Position numbers and translations under genes: made by a program. The notes beneath the pieces are model-generated. The model did no database searches and was not told the DNA's origin. It saw only the letters and a program-made list of their open reading frames with translations. Shown piece by piece: positions 13,466 to 16,982 of a stretch of DNA of 16,982 nt (position 1 is the stretch's first letter; each line of letters starts with the position of its first letter). Location: assembly GCA_963661545.1 (NCBI GenBank), contig CAVLCU010000041.1, positions 1-16,982 of the forward strand. The letters are read 5' to 3'. This DNA is from Scatomonas sp963661545. GTDB taxonomy: Bacteria; Bacillota; Clostridia; Lachnospirales; Lachnospiraceae.

Positions 13466-13966
13466 CTAACGGGGAAGCTGCCTGGAAGCGAAGAACTTCC
13501 GGTATTTTTGTAGGAAGTGGAGGAGAGTCATGCCCAGAACCCCGCAGGAAATGACCTCTCCCAGTCCTACCGTAACCATAAAGTAGGGAATGGAACCCTC
13601 GAAGTGATAGACGAAGGCCAGGATCCAGGGGACGATCAGGACATTGGTAACAATGGGAGGAAGGGCTGCCAGGCGGGGATGGCGGCGCAGGCCGTAGGTA
13701 CCCAGAGCCCCCAGCAGGGTAGCCAGGCTGCCGAAGATCACATCTAGAATAAGCCCTCCGGCGAGAAAATTGGACAAAATACAGCCCACAAACAAGCCGG
13801 GGATGGCAGCAGAGGTGAAAAAGGGCAGGATGGTCAAGGCTTCTGAGAAGCGGACTTGAATCACATAGCTGGACAGGCCCAGGGCATTGGCCGCCAGGGT
13901 CAGCAGGACATAGAGAGCAGCAATCGCGGCTCCCTGGGTGAGATACAGAGCTTTTTGGTTTTTCAT
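13466..13966 (-). CDS. queT: QueT family transporter, queuosine-precursor ECF S component
   Basis: This 166-residue hydrophobic protein has about five membrane segments. The beginning (LTQGAAIAALYVLLTLAANALG, about 8-29) and the stretch VIQVRFSEALTILPFF are typical of QueT, the substrate-binding S component of an energy-coupling factor transporter for preQ1 or related queuosine precursors. It needs shared EcfA/EcfT subunits encoded elsewhere. The start is ATG 13966, with AAGGAG 8 nt upstream on the minus strand; a start at 14074 would run through the riboswitch and is rejected. A preQ1-I-type aptamer covers the ribosome site, which independently supports the substrate. It is convergent with glpK, 51 bp apart. 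Confidence 0.9.
   Translation of the reverse strand: MKNQKALYLTQGAAIAALYVLLTLAANALGLSSYVIQVRFSEALTILPFFTSAAIPGLFVGCILSNFLAGGLILDVIFGSLATLLGALGTYGLRRHPRLAALPPIVTNVLIVPWILAFVYHFEGSIPYFMVTVGLGEVISCGVLGMTLLHFLQKYRKFFASRQLPR
13482..13509 (+). terminator. Possible glpK terminator inside the queT 3' end
   Basis: On the plus strand CTGGAAG (13482-13488) pairs with CTTCCGG (13496-13502, one U-G) and TATTTTT follows. It lies within the last codons of the convergent queT gene. No better terminator is seen in the 51-bp gap. Confidence 0.4.
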
Positions 13967-13974
13967 TGGTACAT

Positions 13975-14016
13975 CTCCTTTAGTTTTGTTTATTGTGAGG
14001 AAGGTCTCGAACTCAC
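13975..14016 (-). promoter_or_regulatory. preQ1-I-type riboswitch controlling queT
   Basis: On the minus strand GTGAG (14016-14012) and CTCAC (13999-13995) form P1 around the 12-nt loop TTCGAGACCTTC. An A-rich tail then reads AATAAACAAAACTAAAGGAG. CCTT in the loop (14004-14001) can pair with AAGG (13980-13977) at the start of the Shine-Dalgarno, giving the H-type pseudoknot of preQ1-I aptamers and hiding the ribosome site when ligand binds. The short loop, A-rich tail and queT downstream all fit the class. Translational control is inferred. Confidence 0.78.
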
Positions 14017-14052
14017 ATGGGTCAGCGCTATTTGCAGACACCAACGATGGGG

Positions 14053-14081
14053 AGTATAACACACAGGGATGCAAAAAACAA
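14053..14081 (-). promoter_or_regulatory. queT promoter
   Basis: On the minus strand TTGTTT (14081-14076), 17 nt and TATACT (14058-14053). The predicted start near 14046 leaves about 30 nt before the riboswitch aptamer. Confidence 0.55.
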
Positions 14082-14158
14082 GGGGAAGAGGAAAGGAGGA
14101 TGGGAAAAACTGAGCCTTTGCAATCCTAAAGATTGAATAAAAACAATAAAAAAACCAT

Positions 14159-14181
14159 AAAAAAAAGGGAAAAAATCCCTT
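14159..14181 (-). terminator. Minus-strand terminator-like hairpin upstream of queT
   Basis: Read on the minus strand, AAGGGA and TCCCTT pair around five T, and six T follow. It would stop leftward transcription before the queT promoter. The plus strand lacks a T run, so it is not a rightward terminator. The surrounding 14100-14180 is A-rich and holds nothing else I can identify. Confidence 0.4.
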
Positions 14182-14208
14182 GCTATCTGTGCTGGTGAAC
14201 TATATAAT
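14180..14208 (+). promoter_or_regulatory. Promoter of the uracil permease gene
   Basis: TTGCTA (14180-14185), a 17-nt spacer and a perfect TATAAT (14203-14208). Transcription should start near 14215, giving a leader of about 115 nt. Confidence 0.7.
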
Positions 14209-14214
14209 TACTGA

Positions 14215-14286
14215 GAAAGCCCCGGACGGCGGATGCACAGATGGGCAAGCTGGCTTTCGTTCGTGGTGGAGGCGGCGCTAGCCGCC
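14215..14286 (+). other. Structured leader of the uracil permease gene
   Basis: GAAAGCC (14215-14221) pairs with GGCTTTC (14252-14258), placing a stem at the very 5' end of the transcript. GGCGGC-GCTA-GCCGCC (14271-14286) forms a second strong hairpin. There is no T run, so control, if any, would be on translation or stability. I do not recognise a known riboswitch or a PyrR site. Confidence 0.45.
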
Positions 14287-14333
14287 ATGGGAGTTCAAAA
14301 GAAAATACAGCACAGAGAGGTTCATGGACATGA
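14241..14333 (+). other. Possible 30-codon upstream ORF overlapping the permease start
   Basis: This frame starts MGKLAFVRGGGGASRHG and ends with TGA at 14331-14333, overlapping the permease ATG (14330-14332) as ATGA, an arrangement typical of translational coupling. The ribosome site before it is weak (GGCGG), so it may be chance. Confidence 0.25.
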
Positions 14334-15712
14334 AGAATTCCAACGATGCAATCCGGGATGCCCGTACACTGGGGATTCCCAAAATGTTAATTCTGGGACT
14401 ACAGCATATGTTTGCCATGTTTGGCGCCACCATATTGGTGCCGATTTTGGTTAACTCCTATTTCCAGGAGGCCTGCGGGGAGGGCCTGACCAAGGGTCTT
14501 ACCGTATCCGTTACCTTATTTTGCGCCGGTTTCGGCACCTTGTTTTTTCATGTATGCGCCAAGATGAAGGTGCCTGCATTTCTGGGATCCTCCTTTGCAT
14601 TTTTGGGAGGATTTTCCACGGTAGCCAACTTAAGCAACGGCATGTATGCCAATATGCCCGCCAATGAGAAGGTGGCTTATGCCTGCGGCGGTATCGTGAT
14701 CGCCGGTCTTTTATACCTGGTGCTGGCCCTGGTGATCCGCCTGGCAGGGGTGAAACGAGTGATGCGCTTCCTGCCTCCGGTGGTAACGGGACCGGTGATC
14801 ATCTGCATCGGTTTGAGCCTGGCTTCCTCTGCCATCAGCAATGCTTCCAAGAATTGGCTGCTGGCTGTGATTGCTCTGGTGGTCATCATTATCTTCAATA
14901 TCTGGGGCAAGGGGATGTTCAAGATCATTCCCATTCTCATGGGGGTTGTGATTGCCTATGGGGCTGCTTTGCTTATGAATGCCTGTGGTCTGACCAATCC
15001 TGACGGCAGCGCTATTCTGGATTTTGCCTCCATAGGGTCGGCAGGCTGGGTCGGCATTCCGGCTTTTCAGATCTGCAAGTTTGATCTGACTGCCATTCTG
15101 GTGATGGCTCCCATCGCCATCGCTACCATGATGGAGCATGTGGGGGATATTTCCGCCATCTCTGCCACAGTAGGGGAGAATTATCTGGCGGATCCGGGTC
15201 TGCACAGAACCCTGATGGGGGATGGCCTGGCTACCTCCATTGCCGGCTTCATCGGGGGTCCTGCCAATACCACCTATGGGGAGAATACCGGAGTGCTGGA
15301 GCTCAGCCGGGTCTTCGATCCCAGGGTCATTCGGATTGCCGCTGTATTTGCCCTGATCATCAGCTTCATTCCCAAGGTATCTGCCATCATCGGCACTATG
15401 CCCTCTGCCATCATCGGAGGGGTCAGCTTCATGCTCTATGGTATGATCTCCGCCATCGGCGTGCGCAATGTGGTGGAGAATAAGGTAGACCTGACCAAGT
15501 CCCGCAACCTGATTATCGTAGGGGTCATCTTCGTATGCGGCCTGGGCTTCAGCGATGGCATCACCTTCGTAGTGGGGGAGACATCCATTACCCTGACTGC
15601 TTTGGCCATTGCAGCCATCGCCGGAATCCTGCTGAATATCATTCTGCCGGGCAACGATTATGAATTTGGAGTGAATGCCAAGGGAGATGAGAACCGGGGC
15701 ATCCATCAATAA
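14330..15712 (+). CDS. uraA: Uracil permease, NCS2 family
   Basis: NCS2 transporters import nucleobases with protons across the cytoplasmic membrane. This 460-residue protein has the expected length and about 14 hydrophobic segments. Near the N-terminus is QHMFAMFGATILVPILV. The substrate motifs of the uracil subgroup are present: EHVGD (E269-D273) and NTTYGEN (E318), matching E241 and E290 of E. coli UraA. The position of UraA H245 is Asp here (D273). LADPGLHRTLMGDGLAT and PSAIIGGVSFMLYG are also typical. AGAGG at 14316-14320 is 9 nt before ATG 14330, so I prefer this start to ATG 14324 (only 3 nt). The gene is alone, with its own promoter and a strong terminator. Xanthine specificity is less likely because of the TTYGEN motif. 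Confidence 0.92.
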   Translation: MKNSNDAIRDARTLGIPKMLILGLQHMFAMFGATILVPILVNSYFQEACGEGLTKGLTVSVTLFCAGFGTLFFHVCAKMKVPAFLGSSFAFLGGFSTVANLSNGMYANMPANEKVAYACGGIVIAGLLYLVLALVIRLAGVKRVMRFLPPVVTGPVIICIGLSLASSAISNASKNWLLAVIALVVIIIFNIWGKGMFKIIPILMGVVIAYGAALLMNACGLTNPDGSAILDFASIGSAGWVGIPAFQICKFDLTAILVMAPIAIATMMEHVGDISAISATVGENYLADPGLHRTLMGDGLATSIAGFIGGPANTTYGENTGVLELSRVFDPRVIRIAAVFALIISFIPKVSAIIGTMPSAIIGGVSFMLYGMISAIGVRNVVENKVDLTKSRNLIIVGVIFVCGLGFSDGITFVVGETSITLTALAIAAIAGILLNIILPGNDYEFGVNAKGDENRGIHQ

Positions 15713-15781
15713 AGTATAGACCTGCCGCCGGAGGGAGATACCCGAAAGGCTCCTGGCACACATGGGATCCGGCGCCTGCAT

Positions 15782-15834
15782 AAAAGAAAGCTCACCCCTT
15801 GGGAAATCAGATCCGAAAGGGCGAGCTTTCTTTT
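15782..15834. terminator. Bidirectional terminator between uraA and degV
   Basis: AAAAGAAAGCTC (15782-15793) pairs perfectly with GAGCTTTCTTTT (15823-15834), and an inner CCCTT/AAGGG extends it. A and T runs flank both sides, so it serves the convergent permease and degV genes. Confidence 0.85.
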
Positions 15835-15890
15835 GTTGCCATCCATGTTGCAGGATGTCCGGCATCTCCCCGAAAGGAGATCCGGGGGAT

Positions 15891-16760
15891 TTACCAGATC
15901 TCCGGGTGAACCTTGGAGCAGGTGAAGGCCAGGGAGCCGGGTCCGATATGGCAGGATACGCTTAAGGACAGGGGGAAGATGCGAATCTCCCCGGCATTGG
16001 GAAAGCTTTCCATCCCCTCCGTGCGGAATTCCCCGGCGGCTTCCAGATTGTGGGATTGGATGACATCCAGGTTGATATTCTCTCCGAAACGGTTGGCCAT
16101 GTCATCCTTGATGGCCTGGGTCATGATCTTCTTGGCCTGCGCCATGGTTCGTGCCTTGGCGAAGGCATCCAGCTTCTCCCCTTGAATCTGCAGAACCGGT
16201 TTGAGCTTCAGCAGGGTACCGATGGCTGCCGCTGCCGGGGTGATACGGCCCCCCTGCTTTAAGTATTTCAGAGTTGCCACAGTGATATAGATGCTGGAAT
16301 CGAAGCGGGTGGCTTCCAGCCAATCCCCGATCTCGGCGGCAGACAGGCCATTCTTGGCTTGCTGCTGTGCCTCAATGGCGGAATAGCGGAGGGTCCCGGA
16401 GATGCGCTGGTTATTGACCACGCGGACGCGGCCCTGATATTCCTCAGACAGCATGGAGGCAGTCTGGCAGGAGCCGGACAGGCCGCTGGACATGGGAATG
16501 TGCACGATCTCGTCATAATTCTTGAGAAGCTTATCCCAGAGGGCGGAGACGGATTCTATGGAGGGCTGAGAGGTAGATACCTTGATGGTGGGGTCTTCCT
16601 CCAGGCGACGGAAGAACTCCGCCTGATCCATGTCAACCTCCTCCAGATATTCTTTTCCGTTCATAAAGAAAGGCATAGGCAGCATATAGAGACCTAATTC
16701 CTCCGCCTGTGCCATGGTCATGCCGCAATTGCTGTCAGTAATTACTGCGATTGATTTCAT
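15891..16760 (-). CDS. DegV family fatty-acid-binding protein
   Basis: DegV proteins bind fatty acids and, in studied Firmicutes (FakB), present them to the fatty acid kinase FakA for phosphorylation. The 289-residue protein shows the family motifs in order: TDS (8-10), STSQPS (62-67), SSGLSGS (91-97), LKYLKQGGRI (164-173) and HIGPG (271-275) near the C-terminus. It is soluble and cytoplasmic. GGAGG lies 7 nt before ATG 16760 on the minus strand. It has its own promoter and shares a bidirectional terminator with the permease. No fakA gene is in the window, so the FakB role is inferred from family. Confidence 0.93.
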   Translation of the reverse strand: MKSIAVITDSNCGMTMAQAEELGLYMLPMPFFMNGKEYLEEVDMDQAEFFRRLEEDPTIKVSTSQPSIESVSALWDKLLKNYDEIVHIPMSSGLSGSCQTASMLSEEYQGRVRVVNNQRISGTLRYSAIEAQQQAKNGLSAAEIGDWLEATRFDSSIYITVATLKYLKQGGRITPAAAAIGTLLKLKPVLQIQGEKLDAFAKARTMAQAKKIMTQAIKDDMANRFGENINLDVIQSHNLEAAGEFRTEGMESFPNAGEIRIFPLSLSVSCHIGPGSLAFTCSKVHPEIW

Positions 16761-16809
16761 CTGATTACCTCCGTATGGGTTGGTTGGTCAGCCGGAGACT
16801 GACAGGGAC

Positions 16810-16838
16810 ATTATACAATATCTAAAAATGAAAGACAA
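16810..16838 (-). promoter_or_regulatory. degV promoter
   Basis: On the minus strand TTGTCT (16838-16833), a 17-nt spacer and a perfect TATAAT (16815-16810). The predicted start near 16803 leaves a leader of about 43 nt. Confidence 0.65.
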
Positions 16839-16857
16839 GGTGTTTTGACATCCAAAC
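16839..16857 (+). repeat. Fragment of the multi-hairpin repeat
   Basis: GGTGTTTTGACATCCAAAC matches 11849-11867, near the right end of the large repeat, at 18 of 19 bases. It sits between the divergent degV and tRNA promoters. It may be a remnant or a shared regulatory sequence. Confidence 0.5.
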
Positions 16858-16866
16858 TATTGTGTG

Positions 16867-16895
16867 TTGACAAGGGAGGGAAAAAGGCTTATAAT
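16867..16895 (+). promoter_or_regulatory. Promoter of the initiator tRNA gene
   Basis: Consensus TTGACA (16867-16872), a 17-nt spacer and consensus TATAAT (16890-16895), as expected for a stable RNA. The start near 16902 is about 26 nt before the tRNA. Confidence 0.85.
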
Positions 16896-16927
16896 GACCT
16901 CAATTGAAGAGGTAGTTATTCGATTAC

Positions 16928-16982
16928 CGCGGGGTGGAGCAGTCTGGAAGCTCGTCGGGCTCATAACCCGAAGGTCACAGGT
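16928..16982 (+). tRNA. Initiator tRNA-fMet (CAT), 3' end beyond the window
   Basis: The 5' part begins CGCGGGGTGGAGCAG. The anticodon arm TCGGG-CTCATAA-CCCGA (16955-16971) carries anticodon CAT at 16962-16964 and the three consecutive G-C pairs that mark initiator tRNAs. The window ends in the T arm, so the unpaired first position typical of initiator tRNA cannot be checked. Confidence 0.95.

Noticed and set aside
14233..14454. A 73-codon plus-strand frame overlapping the uracil permease start
   Set aside because: It runs through the permease coding region in another frame and has no ribosome site or recognisable domain.
1..16982. CRISPR array, complete transposase or phage genes
   Set aside because: No regularly spaced direct repeats and no transposase, integrase or phage structural motifs were seen on either strand.

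Overview
The window reads as part of a chromosome from a low-GC-type Gram-positive anaerobe of the Clostridia, most like Lachnospiraceae. The evidence is strong AGGAGG-type ribosome binding sites, two CIRCE/HrcA operators, DegV and QueT family proteins, an hcp gene beside a Crp/Fnr regulator, and a decayed AAA-ATPase-like gene of a kind common in that family. Most genes are moderately GC-rich. The MATE gene at 3576-4946 is visibly more AT-rich and may be a later acquisition. The species assignment is inference.

Layout. 1-1668 is leftward: the end of a palindromic repeat, a zinc-ribbon membrane protein, a decayed AAA-ATPase-like pseudogene and a Crp/Fnr regulator. The regulator is divergent from hcp (1762-3357), and a perfect 14-bp palindrome lies between them. 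Next come a strong promoter, two tandem terminator-like hairpins that share a loop sequence, and a MATE efflux gene. Ribosomal protein L25/Ctc and ClpB follow, each with its own promoter carrying a CIRCE operator over the -35 box. After a strong terminator comes an operon of folC, an overlapping 50-codon gene and a zinc-ribbon/TPR membrane protein. This operon ends in a ~200-bp multi-hairpin repeat whose first 54 bp match, inverted, the first 54 bp of the window. Then come glpK (rightward), queT (leftward, with a preQ1-I-type riboswitch), a uracil permease gene (rightward, with a structured leader), degV (leftward) and the 5' part of an initiator tRNA-Met running off the right end.

How it fits together. 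The clearest functional units are: (i) a nitrosative/oxidative stress pair, Crp/Fnr regulator plus Hcp; (ii) a heat-shock pair under HrcA, L25/Ctc plus ClpB; (iii) salvage and uptake genes, with queuosine precursor import under a riboswitch and uracil import behind a structured leader; (iv) folate polyglutamylation and glycerol phosphorylation as housekeeping metabolism. The best candidates for something not well described are the ~200-bp multi-hairpin repeat, the twin-hairpin leader of the MATE gene and the small gene between folC and the TPR gene. No complete transposon, phage, CRISPR array or defence system is visible.
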